Shown: positions 17,481 through 26,198 of the stretch, piece after piece
Layout: the number at the start of each line of letters is the position of its first letter
Position numbering within the stretch: the first letter of the stretch is position 1
Source: CAZABG01 sp964483465
GTDB taxonomy: Bacteria; Chlamydiota; Chlamydiia; Chlamydiales; Parachlamydiaceae
NCBI GenBank assembly: GCA_964483465.1
Contig: CAZABG010000004.1
Coordinates: forward strand, 1 to 60,888
DNA length: 60,888 bases
Reading direction: 5' to 3'
Notes under the pieces: generated by a model
The model's database searches: none
What the model saw: the letters and a program-made list of their open reading frames with translations, nothing else
What the model was told of the DNA's origin: nothing
Translations under genes and position numbers: made by a program

Positions 17481-18842
17481 ATGAATATAGATTCTTACTT
17501 TAAACCTCTTGTTCACCTAGCGAGATGCGAGTTAAATGAAATTAAAAAATCGGATGCCTTAACTATCCTTTCCTATTTTTCCTTTTTCATCCCTCTTGCC
17601 GTATTGGGATGGACTTGCTTAAAAGGAAGGGTAAAAGAACATCCTCCCGAATCACCAAAACCAAAAACAGATAAAGTAGCAAGTCCTCTTTTAAGTCCCC
17701 CGAAATCACCTGATGATCCAGAGAGCATGTATCAAAAAGGGCTTAATGAATCCGATCCCTATAAAGCCACTCAATATTTCTATGATGCAAGCGGTCGAGG
17801 ACATAAAGAGGCAAATTTTCAGCTAGGTATCCATTACTTAAAAGGCCACGGAATTGAACCGAACTACGACATGGCTCGCGCGTGTTTTAAAAAGGCGGTT
17901 GAAGACGGTATTTTAGAGGCTTATTGCCAATTAGGTTACATGGCCCGCAATGGGTTAGGCTGTGATAAAGATGTGGCTATAGCCGCAGAATATTATCATC
18001 AAGCTAACACTAAAGAAGGCTCGGTTAATTTCGATAATATTATTAGAAATATGAGTTTAGACGAAAAAGCCGCGCTTGGTCTTAAAATCAAAAATAACAA
18101 GAGCGTCATAAAAGATCCTAAAATTGCCTTTGAACTTATTAAAGAATGCGCGGATCAAGACCATGCGCCCAGCCTCAACTACTTAGCCAACTGTTATAAG
18201 AACGGGATTGGGGTAGAGAAAGATGATCAGGCGATGCTGGAATGCTACATACTGTCAGCTGAAAAGGGCTATGCTGCCGCCTACATTAATTTAGGGGGAT
18301 GCCATGCAAATGGCGAGGCGGGATTAAGCGTTGATTTTGTAAAAGCCGAGCAATTTTTTCAAAAAGCAGCTGACCTTGGACGAATCGATGCTTATCACTA
18401 CATGGGAATCGTGTTTACTCAGCTAAACCAAAAACAAAAAGCTAAAGAAAGCTATGAAATAGGGGCAAAATTAAACCACCCGGGATGCTGCTACGAGCTT
18501 GCCATGATTCTTAAAAATGACAAAGAATATGAAAGAGCCTTTGAACTATTAAATAATAAATCGCTAGATAGCGATATTGACGCCCACTTTCAGAAAGGGG
18601 AATTCTACGGTACAGGCCTCGGCATGTTAATAGATAATAAGGCTGCCTTTAAACACTATCTTATGGCTGCCGAGAAGAATCATCGTTCAGCACAGTGCTA
18701 CGTAGGAATGTACTACGAAAATGGCTGGGGAATTAAGAAAGATCTGCAAGCTGCCTATAAATACTACGACCTTGCTGCTAAGCAAGGAGATTTAGAGGCT
18801 CAAAAGTATGCTGAAAATCTCCGTCCGTCCATTATATCTTGA
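17481..18842 (+). CDS. Sel1-repeat protein, cluster member 5
   Basis: A 453-residue paralogue with the shared N-terminal module (SYFKPLVHLARC, helix about 25-47, KGRVK), a Pro/Lys/Ser linker and about nine Sel1 repeats. Unlike members 1-4 it is not overlapped. It has an 88-base leader, a good ribosome binding site (GGAG, 7 bases before ATG) and its own strong terminator, so it can be expressed separately. One region around residues 175-215 is a less regular insertion between repeats. Confidence 0.9.
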   Translation: MNIDSYFKPLVHLARCELNEIKKSDALTILSYFSFFIPLAVLGWTCLKGRVKEHPPESPKPKTDKVASPLLSPPKSPDDPESMYQKGLNESDPYKATQYFYDASGRGHKEANFQLGIHYLKGHGIEPNYDMARACFKKAVEDGILEAYCQLGYMARNGLGCDKDVAIAAEYYHQANTKEGSVNFDNIIRNMSLDEKAALGLKIKNNKSVIKDPKIAFELIKECADQDHAPSLNYLANCYKNGIGVEKDDQAMLECYILSAEKGYAAAYINLGGCHANGEAGLSVDFVKAEQFFQKAADLGRIDAYHYMGIVFTQLNQKQKAKESYEIGAKLNHPGCCYELAMILKNDKEYERAFELLNNKSLDSDIDAHFQKGEFYGTGLGMLIDNKAAFKHYLMAAEKNHRSAQCYVGMYYENGWGIKKDLQAAYKYYDLAAKQGDLEAQKYAENLRPSIIS

Positions 18843-18874
18843 ATAAGCCCCTCGCCGGACGTTAAACGCTATTA

Positions 18875-18909
18875 AAAACCTCAAGCAGCCGCTTGAGGTT
18901 TTTCTTTTT
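18875..18909 (+). terminator. Rho-independent terminator of the Sel1 cluster
   Basis: A hairpin with 12-base arms (18875-18886 and 18891-18902, AAAACCTCAAGC/GCTTGAGGTTTT) and a four-base loop, followed by a T-rich tract to 18909. It lies 32 bases after the stop of cluster member 5. Confidence 0.9.
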
Positions 18910-18954
18910 AAAATTTCTTTAATCCATTAAACCTTTCTTTTTTGGAGAAGGTTT

Positions 18955-19773
18955 ATGAGCACAACAACAACCAGCACAAACTATTTAATCCCTGTCGGAA
19001 AAAAAGACGAAGAGCGGATGGGATCTATCAATTACACGTTCGACCCCTATTCCTTAAAGTTTAGCGTACCTGAAACTATCACCCAAAAAATGAATTATCT
19101 AGATGTAGGCTGCGGCCCTGGTGTTTTAACAATCGGTATTGCGAAGAAACTTGCGGAAAACGGAAATGTGGTTGCGATCGATTCAAGCCCTGAGCAGATT
19201 GATGTCGCAAAAAAGAACGCAGATCAACAAAACGTTACAAATATCGAATGGAAAGTCGGCAACATTTACGATTTAACAAAATATAAAGAGCAGTTCGATG
19301 TGGTTCACTGCCGTTTCATTCTATGTCATTTAAAAGATCCTGTTTCCGCGATAGAGCAATTATCGTTTGCTTTAAAGCCCGGAGGATTACTTGTGATGGA
19401 AGAGCTTACTGGCAACAGTTTCGGCTGGGAGCCGCGCGAAACGCTTGCTTTAAAGGCCTTTAGATGGATGGTAAATCTCCAGCACTTTTTGCAGCGAAGC
19501 GATATAACGATCGGCTCGAAGCTTGCAAAAATAATAAAAGAGCAAGGGTATCACTATGTTGAAGAATCGAGGCCGGATCCGAAAGCGGCAACACCCGAAG
19601 GAAAGGGGTTATTTCCGCTAGCGGTAAGAGCGCTTGCTTTGAAGCTGCCTTCCATTTTTTTAAGAATAATACAACCCTGGATATCGTCACTCCAACAAAT
19701 ACAAAATGATAATGACTACAGCGTCACCTTTCGCACCTTCATTCAGGTAAGAGGCATTAAACCAAAAGAGTAA
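18955..19773 (+). CDS. Class I SAM-dependent methyltransferase
   Basis: A 272-residue protein. Motif I is YLDVGCGPGVLTIG (about residues 48-61), followed by the acidic motif II VVAIDSS and the motif IV region FDVVHCRFILCHLKDP. The general pattern fits the UbiE/Methyltransf_25 group acting on small molecules or lipids. The C-terminal 100 residues are specific and hydrophobic. A strong ribosome binding site (GGAGAAGG) precedes ATG 18955. The gene stands alone after the terminator, and its substrate cannot be told. Confidence 0.9.
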   Translation: MSTTTTSTNYLIPVGKKDEERMGSINYTFDPYSLKFSVPETITQKMNYLDVGCGPGVLTIGIAKKLAENGNVVAIDSSPEQIDVAKKNADQQNVTNIEWKVGNIYDLTKYKEQFDVVHCRFILCHLKDPVSAIEQLSFALKPGGLLVMEELTGNSFGWEPRETLALKAFRWMVNLQHFLQRSDITIGSKLAKIIKEQGYHYVEESRPDPKAATPEGKGLFPLAVRALALKLPSIFLRIIQPWISSLQQIQNDNDYSVTFRTFIQVRGIKPKE

Positions 19774-19836
19774 AACATTAAGTAATGCTCATTTTACCTA
19801 GCGATATATAAAAATTCGCATTAGAATTAATAACTT

Positions 19837-20724
19837 ATGTTTAGATTTGCGCTCATTTTTATTGTTTTTACTGCTTTATACGCAGAAGAAAAAACCATTT
19901 CCACTTTTAATGGGGTTCTTTTTACCGATCAGATAGGAATAGGAAATCCTGTAATCGTTATTCACGGCGCTCCCGCTTTAAACCAAACTTATCTTAGGCC
20001 TGCCTTTGATTTGTTAGCTGACGGCAATAAAATAATTTTTTATGATCAAAGAGGCTGTGGAAGATCGAGCGGTCTAAACAACATCAATGTCCCTACTTTT
20101 TTAAACGATATTGAAGCGATCAGACAAGATCTTGGTGTTGAAAAAGTAACTTTGATTGGGCATTCGTGGGGCGCCTTTCTGGCAATGAATTACGCGATTA
20201 GCTATCCCGCGAGAGTTAGTAAGATCGTTCTAATGAGCGCCATGCCTGCATCTAAAGAAGAATTTGACCAGTTCATAACCGTCATTATGCATCGCTTAGC
20301 GCCTATCCATAAAGAGTTAGAAGAAATTGAAGCAACCGACAGTTATAAGGCGGGCGATCCGGATACGGTTGAAAAACAAATGAAAACCGTATTTACCCCC
20401 TATTTCTTTAATCCAAACGACGTTAAATTCGTAAACTTTAGGCTTACGAGAGAGGCATTTTTAAACGGATCGCAGGTGTTTAAACACCTCTGTGAAGAGA
20501 TCTTTTTTAAACCGTACGATCTTTATCCCAAGCTCGCAACCGTAAGCGCGCCCACTTTAGTGCTCCATGGCGACTATGACCCGATTCCTGCAGAATTTGC
20601 GGAACACATCGCTAAAGCAATGCCAAACGCCAGATTTGTAAAGTTAACAAATTGCGGCCACTTCCCTTATGCAGAAAAGCCGCACGAAAATTATCAAACG
20701 ATAAAAGCATTTTTAGCTGAGTAA
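19837..20724 (+). CDS. Exported alpha/beta hydrolase (proline iminopeptidase-like)
   Basis: A 295-residue protein. Residues 1-16 are a signal peptide (MFRFALIFIVFTALYA). The catalytic triad is readable: Ser110 in the elbow GHSWGA, an Asp in HGDYDP, and a His in NCGHFPYAEKP. The oxyanion region is HGAPALNQ, and the DQRGCGRSSG motif is the hallmark of the proline iminopeptidase subgroup. The signal peptide places it outside the cytosol. The 3' end overlaps the convergent VOC gene by 12 bases. Confidence 0.9.
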   Translation: MFRFALIFIVFTALYAEEKTISTFNGVLFTDQIGIGNPVIVIHGAPALNQTYLRPAFDLLADGNKIIFYDQRGCGRSSGLNNINVPTFLNDIEAIRQDLGVEKVTLIGHSWGAFLAMNYAISYPARVSKIVLMSAMPASKEEFDQFITVIMHRLAPIHKELEEIEATDSYKAGDPDTVEKQMKTVFTPYFFNPNDVKFVNFRLTREAFLNGSQVFKHLCEEIFFKPYDLYPKLATVSAPTLVLHGDYDPIPAEFAEHIAKAMPNARFVKLTNCGHFPYAEKPHENYQTIKAFLAE

Positions 20725-21081
20725 TTCGCATAGTTGAAAGGCGTTCCCATCCATATCTGTAAAGGTTTGGAGTTTTACTTGGCCAGGAATTTCCATGACA
20801 TCGCCGATCAGCTTGACGTTATTTCCTTTTAACTCCTCAATCGCATTGGCAATATCGCTTACGGTAACGGTAATAACCGCATTTGTTCCCGCTTTATTGC
20901 CGTGTTCCGAACATTCGGCGGCAAGACCTAGCCTTGCTCCTTCTTTTCCTGAAAGCTCAGCCCAGCCAAATTCCTCGTTAAATTCATGCAGCTCAAAACC
21001 CATCACTTCGGTATAGAATTTTATCGCTTTTTTGATATCCGCGACGTTTATCCATGCAAGCTGCATTCCTATCGGCTTCAT
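20713..21081 (-). CDS. VOC / glyoxalase-like protein
   Basis: A 122-residue protein with the two beta-alpha-beta-beta-beta modules of the vicinal oxygen chelate fold: AWINVADIKKAIKFYTEVMG at the start and a second half ending in FTDMDGNAFQLCEL. The Glu in the last strand is a typical metal ligand. I chose ATG 21081 (MKPIGMQLAW), preceded by AAAGGA, over an upstream in-frame start that would add 27 residues outside the fold and cross the start of the divergent gene. The substrate is unknown. Confidence 0.85.
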   Translation of the reverse strand: MKPIGMQLAWINVADIKKAIKFYTEVMGFELHEFNEEFGWAELSGKEGARLGLAAECSEHGNKAGTNAVITVTVSDIANAIEELKGNNVKLIGDVMEIPGQVKLQTFTDMDGNAFQLCELLS

Positions 21082-21139
21082 CGTATAATCCTTTGTAAGG
21101 GCTTGATTATACCGAAATGAGCGCGTAAAATGAACTTTT

Positions 21140-21400
21140 ATGCATCTTTTAATAAAAGTCATTCCAAAGGCTCATAAATCTGAGATAGTAGGCTGGGAAG
21201 GTGAGGAACTTAAGATTCGCTTGAAAGCGGTTCCTGAAAAGGGAGAAGCGAACCATGAATTGATTGCCTTCCTTTCGAAAGCATTTGGCATCCCAAAGTC
21301 GAATATAGAGCTTGTTTCAGGCTTAACAAGCCGCCATAAAAAGGTTAATATCCATGGCTTTACGGAAGAATTCCTCAAAAATAAATTAAACATGCTATGA
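21140..21400 (+). CDS. YggU/DUF167 family protein
   Basis: An 86-residue protein matching the UPF0235/DUF167 family. It has KVIPKAHKSEIVGW at the start, then LKIRLKAVPEKGEANHELIAFLS and the C-terminal GLTSRHKKVNI segment. The family is widespread and small; its biochemical role is unsettled. It is divergent from the VOC gene across 58 bases and lies seven bases before an alpha/beta hydrolase gene. Confidence 0.9.
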   Translation: MHLLIKVIPKAHKSEIVGWEGEELKIRLKAVPEKGEANHELIAFLSKAFGIPKSNIELVSGLTSRHKKVNIHGFTEEFLKNKLNML

Positions 21401-21407
21401 AAGATCT

Positions 21408-22241
21408 ATGGAAGGATTCGTCAATAACAATGGGGTTAAACTTCATTACATTTCTCCCAATTTCAATGAAAAAAAGGATTTAACCTTATTGTTTGTCCCG
21501 GGCGTTATGATGCCGGCTTGGATATGGGATAATCAACTAGAATACTTTTCTAAAAATTATCGCGTGATTGCGATGGAGCCAAGGTCGCAAGGCGATTCTG
21601 ATCAGGCAACAGAAGGGCACTATTCTTATGCGATAGCAAAAGACATAAAAGCGCTTGTGGATCAGTTAGAAATCGGTCCTTTTGTACTTATTGGATGGTC
21701 GCTTGGAGTTCCCGAAGTTGTAAACTATGCTGCTCTCCTATCCGATAATAACCTTAAAGGGCTTGTCTTAGTAGATGGACTTGCGGGAATGGATCCCTCT
21801 CTTCCGTTTTACAAAAAGACCGTTGAATTATGGACAGAGCTTCAGTTTGATCGTGCAAAGAAAACTCAGGATTTCTTAAATATCATTTTTAAAAAGCCTC
21901 AAACGGATGAATTCATCCAAAAGCTGTTTAGAAGTTCAATGAAGACTCCGACCAACACGGTCATGACCCTCATGCTAAATTACATACTTCAGGATTATAG
22001 GCACCTATTACCCACCATTTCGGTTCCTACGCTTATTTTTACGATAGATAATTATCGGATCGAATACATGAAAAATATGCAAAAACTAATACCGAACGCA
22101 AAGCTAGAAATAATCGACGATGCGGGCCATGCCCTCTTTATTGATCAGCCTGATACATTTAATAAGCGTCTTATAGACTTTATCTCACACCATCTGAGCA
22201 ATAGCGATAAAACTCTCGGATTTAAATCGATCGAAAGATGA
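21408..22241 (+). CDS. Alpha/beta hydrolase (cytosolic)
   Basis: A 277-residue alpha/beta-hydrolase fold enzyme without signal peptide. The nucleophile Ser98 sits in GWSLGVPE, the acidic residue follows in the TIDNYR region, and the His is in DDAGHALFID. A cap region lies between about residues 125 and 200. It probably acts as an esterase, lipase or C-C hydrolase. The last 57 bases overlap the convergent methyltransferase gene, so the final 19 residues of each protein are encoded on opposite strands of the same DNA. Confidence 0.88.
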   Translation: MEGFVNNNGVKLHYISPNFNEKKDLTLLFVPGVMMPAWIWDNQLEYFSKNYRVIAMEPRSQGDSDQATEGHYSYAIAKDIKALVDQLEIGPFVLIGWSLGVPEVVNYAALLSDNNLKGLVLVDGLAGMDPSLPFYKKTVELWTELQFDRAKKTQDFLNIIFKKPQTDEFIQKLFRSSMKTPTNTVMTLMLNYILQDYRHLLPTISVPTLIFTIDNYRIEYMKNMQKLIPNAKLEIIDDAGHALFIDQPDTFNKRLIDFISHHLSNSDKTLGFKSIER

Positions 22242-22901
22242 GGCGTCTCTGGAATAGATTTGGAGCAGTTTAAAGCCATTCTTTTTCAATAATTTTTCAA
22301 TTTCATCTACCGTGTATACTCTTAGCTCAAAGGATCCCCTTTCCGTTCTATCAGGAAGAATAAATTCATCGTAGGATGTCAGCACTTTGGTCTCGCGATC
22401 TAAATAAGAGCTTTGTTTATGCTGAAAAGGCTTGCCTTCAACATCTCTTACGTAATCCATCGAAAGCTTTGATACAACCTCATCGGTTAAGGCATCGAAG
22501 TTAAAATTATCAAAGATATACATACCCTTATCATTTAAATTATTTGCGATATTGATTAAGGCTTTTTCAAAATCATGAGATGTTAAATGCCCTATAGCTC
22601 GATCCATGGTGATAACGGCGTCAAATTGTCCAAAATAAGAAGAGCGCATATCGCCTTCAAATACGTTCAGGCCTTTAGCTTTCCCGATCTTCACAAGCTC
22701 AGGACTTATATCAACGCCGATTACCTTATATCCCCTGTTTTCAAGCCATGAAACCTGAGACCCAGTTCCGCAGCTAAAATCAAGAATAGAACTTATCCTT
22801 AATGGTTTTAAAAGGGTACCTAAAGCCATGTTTAAGGCGGTATTATCGCTCATCGCGTCAAAAAATTGAGATAACTTAGAATATTCAAGGGGAAGCTTCA
22901 T
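22185..22901 (-). CDS. SAM-dependent methyltransferase
   Basis: A 238-residue class I methyltransferase. Motif I is ILDFSCGTGSQVSWL (about 38-52), motif II VIGVDIS, and DAVITMDRAIGHL is the motif IV region. A beta-strand insert with YLDRETKVLTSYDEF follows, as in small-molecule enzymes of the Methyltransf_25 type. The C-terminus SFIAIAQMV is the last strand of the sheet, so the overlap with the neighbouring hydrolase gene is part of the real fold. Confidence 0.9.
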   Translation of the reverse strand: MKLPLEYSKLSQFFDAMSDNTALNMALGTLLKPLRISSILDFSCGTGSQVSWLENRGYKVIGVDISPELVKIGKAKGLNVFEGDMRSSYFGQFDAVITMDRAIGHLTSHDFEKALINIANNLNDKGMYIFDNFNFDALTDEVVSKLSMDYVRDVEGKPFQHKQSSYLDRETKVLTSYDEFILPDRTERGSFELRVYTVDEIEKLLKKNGFKLLQIYSRDASSFDRFKSESFIAIAQMV

Positions 22902-22979
22902 AGTTCTATCTTATTGCAATCTAAAGATTAAAAGCGAATTACCCTTTTCTTAAATTGAATCAGGTAAAATGAATTTATC

Positions 22980-23699
22980 ATGATCAATCCTTCGAATTCG
23001 AATGGAAATGACATTCAAGATCAACGCCACTATGAATATTTAAGGCTAAGAAGTCAAAAATGCGCGGAGCAATTTTTCAAATCAAGAATCATCGCCCCCG
23101 TTTTCAGCATCCCAAATCCGCGTGAAGAGCCTCTCGAGGAATCCATAAAAGTGGAAATCAGCAAAAACTACCCCAAATTCAATCTAAAAAAATATAAAAA
23201 ACCCAATTATCTAAGCGCAAAGGATTATTTTGGAATCGCAATAGATTTTCTTTACGAGGCTTATTCTTCATCGCTTGACGAATTGTGTGAGTTGTATACG
23301 ATCTGCAATACGCGAGCCTCTATCACCCAATCCATTTATTTAAGTTACAAGACAGAATTTCTCGTAAAGAAGAGCCTTGTGCAGTATTTAACTTATTTCT
23401 CCGCACGCTACCGGCTTCAACTAGAACTAAAATTCATTCTTAATTATGAAAATGAAGGAGAAATGCCCTCTTCATTCAGCCAAAAGATCCATTCGCTAAA
23501 AAGCGGCAAATACCTTGTACTACTTTCAAATGAAGTCACTCTTGCTTTGATAAAACTGCCCGATTCGACCGCCTTTCTTTTCGACCCCTCTTTAGCCCTC
23601 GTAAGATCATTAAATCCCGCTAAAGACCTTTGGAATATTTCATCGAAATATGGTTTTGAAAAAAATCACCTCGAAATTTTTAGCGTTTCCAAAACTTGA
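22980..23699 (+). CDS. Hypothetical protein, possible degenerate cysteine-protease-like fold
   Basis: A 239-residue protein without signal peptide or membrane helix. The N-terminal 70 residues are polar and lysine-rich. The C-terminal part (about 168-232) has SGKYLVLLS, ALIKL, TAFLFDPSLALVRS and DLWNISSKYGF. This order recalls the last strands of papain-like host-directed proteases, where the usual His-Ala pair before ALV would be catalytic. Here that His is absent (EVTLAL). The resemblance is weak, and an unrelated fold is equally possible. Lineage-specific and perhaps secreted. Confidence 0.6.
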   Translation: MINPSNSNGNDIQDQRHYEYLRLRSQKCAEQFFKSRIIAPVFSIPNPREEPLEESIKVEISKNYPKFNLKKYKKPNYLSAKDYFGIAIDFLYEAYSSSLDELCELYTICNTRASITQSIYLSYKTEFLVKKSLVQYLTYFSARYRLQLELKFILNYENEGEMPSSFSQKIHSLKSGKYLVLLSNEVTLALIKLPDSTAFLFDPSLALVRSLNPAKDLWNISSKYGFEKNHLEIFSVSKT

Positions 23700-23748
23700 A
23701 ATAGAAATACCATTAAATTAAATTTCTTTTTTTGAACGAGGATTTTCC

Positions 23749-24312
23749 ATGCTTAGATTTTTGCTCATCGTCTTTTTAGGATTCAGCATTCTTGATGCCT
23801 CAGAGTGCTATGACAAGTACCAAAAAATTATAGAGAAAAGAAACAAAAAATATAAATCTGAGCTTGAGAATACGACTTGGATCGTCCCTCCCGCAACCCT
23901 CCCTGCCATTCAATACGAAGCCGGATCAGAATTGACTGTTGCCGATCAAACGGTATGGACGATTAATCGCTACGAAAATGGCTATTTTTTTGGGGATGCA
24001 TATGCCGCGATTAATGGAGCTCCCTCTTCTCATAAAAATTTAGTTGGTTCCGTTACTCCTTACGGCGATGTGTATATTACTTTCTATCCGACAGAAGGTA
24101 ATGTGCAAGAGTCAGATGTTATTGTAGGAATCGGAAAATTTAGAAAAATTCACGGCAAATATACGTTTATCATGCAGATGAATTCGGGAGTAAATAACTT
24201 AGCCGGCTTATCGCATTGGTCTTTTATGATCAGTGTCGATCCTGATGATTATTATTACCAAAATCTTCCCAGCCTTGGAATAAGCGTTCCTGCATTCATC
24301 AACGAATTTTAA
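23749..24312 (+). CDS. Exported hypothetical protein
   Basis: A 187-residue protein with a signal peptide (MLRFLLIVFLGFSILDA, cleavage near 17). The mature region starts with SECYDKYQKIIEKRNKKYKSE and continues as a beta-rich domain (about 50-180) with several Trp, Tyr and Gly residues, suggesting a small barrel or lipocalin-like fold. No catalytic motif is visible. A ribosome binding site (GAGG) precedes the ATG. Confidence 0.65.
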   Translation: MLRFLLIVFLGFSILDASECYDKYQKIIEKRNKKYKSELENTTWIVPPATLPAIQYEAGSELTVADQTVWTINRYENGYFFGDAYAAINGAPSSHKNLVGSVTPYGDVYITFYPTEGNVQESDVIVGIGKFRKIHGKYTFIMQMNSGVNNLAGLSHWSFMISVDPDDYYYQNLPSLGISVPAFINEF

Positions 24313-24331
24313 AGGATAAAAATCCTTTTCA
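24311..24331. terminator. Weak bidirectional terminator-like hairpin
   Basis: AAAGGAT/ATCCTTT arms around an AAAA loop begin at the stop codon of the exported protein gene and lie between two convergent genes. The stem is short and AT-rich. Confidence 0.3.
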
Positions 24332-24384
24332 AAATCTACAAGGGCAGGTTAGTTAGAGCTTCGTCTATAATTGAAACCACAATT

Positions 24385-24930
24385 TCATATTTGTCTAACG
24401 AGTAAGTGAGAAGCATTTCCTTTAAAAAACCCTGAATTCACTTCAAAACACCCCTTTAAAACAAACCCCGCCTTTTCATAGACACGCTTCGCTTTTGGAT
24501 TGCTTAAATCAGGATCGATAAAAAATGTATCGGCTAATGGATCTACTTCTTTTTTATAGAATTTGAGAAACCCATCTAACGTAACGGCAGCAAGTCCCTT
24601 TCCTAAATACTCTTTATTGCCAATTCCAAAATCAATAAAGCAAGTATGTCCATGCTTCGATAAATTATCATGATGGAGCTTTTGGAGATCGGATTGATTC
24701 GGCTGTATTTGGTCGCATAAAATAATCGCAAAAGCGACCGAGTTTATTTTAGCAATGAAGTATTTTGTGGTTCCAAAAAAATAGGTTTGTTTTCTCCCAT
24801 ACAGAAAGTTAAGAATATCCTCTTTATGCGCTTGGCTATTATCCCAAAACTCTTGAATGTGTGGCTCGCTAAGCCAATTGAATATCGTCTCTTTATGGCT
24901 TAAATTTGCTTTTTCATAAGTTATCGTCAT
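24385..24930 (-). CDS. GNAT acetyltransferase, AAC(6')-like
   Basis: A 181-residue GNAT protein. The N-terminal pattern (IFNWLSEPHIQEFWDN) followed by the acyl-CoA loop GIGNKEYLGKGLAAVTLDGF and the motif B segment DPDLSNPKAKRVYEKAGF is that of the AAC(6')/IucB type subgroup. Members acetylate aminoglycosides, siderophore precursors or unknown amines, so no resistance role should be concluded. It lies eight bases after the ArsC-like gene and forms a three-gene minus-strand operon with it and the 291-residue protein. Confidence 0.85.
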   Translation of the reverse strand: MTITYEKANLSHKETIFNWLSEPHIQEFWDNSQAHKEDILNFLYGRKQTYFFGTTKYFIAKINSVAFAIILCDQIQPNQSDLQKLHHDNLSKHGHTCFIDFGIGNKEYLGKGLAAVTLDGFLKFYKKEVDPLADTFFIDPDLSNPKAKRVYEKAGFVLKGCFEVNSGFFKGNASHLLVRQI

Positions 24931-24938
24931 AAAGAATA

Positions 24939-25286
24939 TTACTTAATAGTATCCCATTCTTTTTCTTTAAACCCCACTAATCCAAACTTATCGTCAAGTA
25001 AGAAGGGACGCTTAACGAGCATTCCATTTTTACTTAAAAGATCAAATGCTTCTTCTTCGGACATATTCTCTAGTTTTTCATTCAGCTTAAGCTCTCTATA
25101 AAGCTGTCCTGAGGTATTAAACAGTTTTTTTATATTCCCGTTCATAAACTTGAGCATCTTTTTTAATTCAGCAATCGTTGGCGGAGTTTTGGTTATTTCA
25201 CTTTTAATGAATTTAATTTTACGTTTCTCCAGATAACTTAAGGCATCTTTACAAGTCGAGCACTTGCTATAAACGTATACAATCAT
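24939..25286 (-). CDS. ArsC/Spx-family thioredoxin-fold protein
   Basis: A 115-residue ArsC/Spx/YffB-type protein. It begins MIVYVYSKCSTCKDALSYL, with the CxxC pair near residue 9, and has the family's GMLVKRPFLLDD segment toward the end. Members are glutaredoxin-coupled reductases (arsenate or other) or RNA-polymerase-binding regulators; a CxxC does not separate these. I chose ATG 25286 because it overlaps the stop of the upstream gene (ATGA); the longer in-frame start would add ten residues inside that gene. Confidence 0.87.
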   Translation of the reverse strand: MIVYVYSKCSTCKDALSYLEKRKIKFIKSEITKTPPTIAELKKMLKFMNGNIKKLFNTSGQLYRELKLNEKLENMSEEEAFDLLSKNGMLVKRPFLLDDKFGLVGFKEKEWDTIK

Positions 25287-26158
25287 ATTTTTCTCCATGC
25301 GCGTAAACGAGCGCAAAAATTCTTTAATTCTTTTCGAAGTTCAATTGTCATATGGGCATATTTTTGTTGAAGCTGCTGATATTCTCGTCTTCCCTCTTCT
25401 GTTTCGATACGAATCGGAACATAACCATGCTCTTGCAAATCATAGGGGCTTGCACGCATATCAAGCTCTCTTCCATATAAAGCATTTAGAAAGGCTTTTG
25501 CTATAAAATCAGAACCAATCCAAGGCCACAATTTCGTCGCCCATTTGTAGATATCCATATTCGCATGCAAACAGCCGCCCTGCTCATGCTGGATTCTATT
25601 TTTAAGTTCTGGTGTAAAAGTATTAAGGGGTTTGGCTTGAGGCGTAAAAAAACGAAACGCGTCATAGTGCGTGCAGCAAAGGTTCTGACTTTCAACGAAA
25701 CGAGCGAGCTCTTCTGAAGAAACTCGTAAGCTGTAATCAGAATGACGCAATTCGTTATTCGTTAATTTGTAAACCATCGCCCACTCGTGCAATCCAAAGC
25801 ATCCAAAGCGAGGCGTCCTTTCTAATATGTTTTCTGAGAGCTCTTCTATAAAATCGATTAAGAAAAGAGCCTGCCCTTGAAGCCGCTCAGGATTTAAGGA
25901 AAGAATCCCCTTATCTACTTTAAACCAGTATTCGCTAAGAGATGGAAGGTTTTCACCCATTTCTAAACCCTCTTCAAACGAAGGAACCCATTCTTTCAAC
26001 TTTCCTGGGGAAAAACTGTAATAAGTAAAAAGAAAATCGTATACCGGATGCTTATGCCCTCGCGCGCGCCTTTCTAAAAAGGCATCGGCTAACGGACTGA
26101 CAAGGGTTTGATGTATCCTTGCCCTCTCTTGCCAAACTTCTTGTGCTAAAACTCTCAT
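25283..26158 (-). CDS. Conserved protein annotated elsewhere as 3-methyladenine DNA glycosylase
   Basis: A 291-residue protein of a family common in actinobacteria. Recognisable blocks are RRARGHKHPVYDFLFTYYS near residue 31, RFGCFGLHEWAMVYK near 142, HYDAFRFFTPQAKPLN, GGCLHANMDIYKWATKL and ELDMRASPYDLQEHGY. The conserved His, Asp and Cys-containing blocks suggest an enzyme. In databases the family carries the label 3-methyladenine DNA glycosylase, but I know of no firm proof and treat it as unproven. The ATG lies directly after the tRNA-Leu terminator, leaving almost no leader. Confidence 0.8.
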   Translation of the reverse strand: MRVLAQEVWQERARIHQTLVSPLADAFLERRARGHKHPVYDFLFTYYSFSPGKLKEWVPSFEEGLEMGENLPSLSEYWFKVDKGILSLNPERLQGQALFLIDFIEELSENILERTPRFGCFGLHEWAMVYKLTNNELRHSDYSLRVSSEELARFVESQNLCCTHYDAFRFFTPQAKPLNTFTPELKNRIQHEQGGCLHANMDIYKWATKLWPWIGSDFIAKAFLNALYGRELDMRASPYDLQEHGYVPIRIETEEGRREYQQLQQKYAHMTIELRKELKNFCARLRAWRKI

Positions 26159-26162
26159 AAAT

Positions 26163-26193
26163 AAAAAAAAGAGGTCCCAATGTGGGACCTCTT
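26163..26193 (-). terminator. Rho-independent terminator of tRNA-Leu
   Basis: On the minus strand an 11-base stem (AAGAGGTCCCA pairing with TGGGACCTCTT, loop CAT) is followed by a run of T to 26163. It separates the tRNA from the following minus-strand gene, whose ATG is only four bases beyond the T run. Confidence 0.9.
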
Positions 26194-26198
26194 GAATT

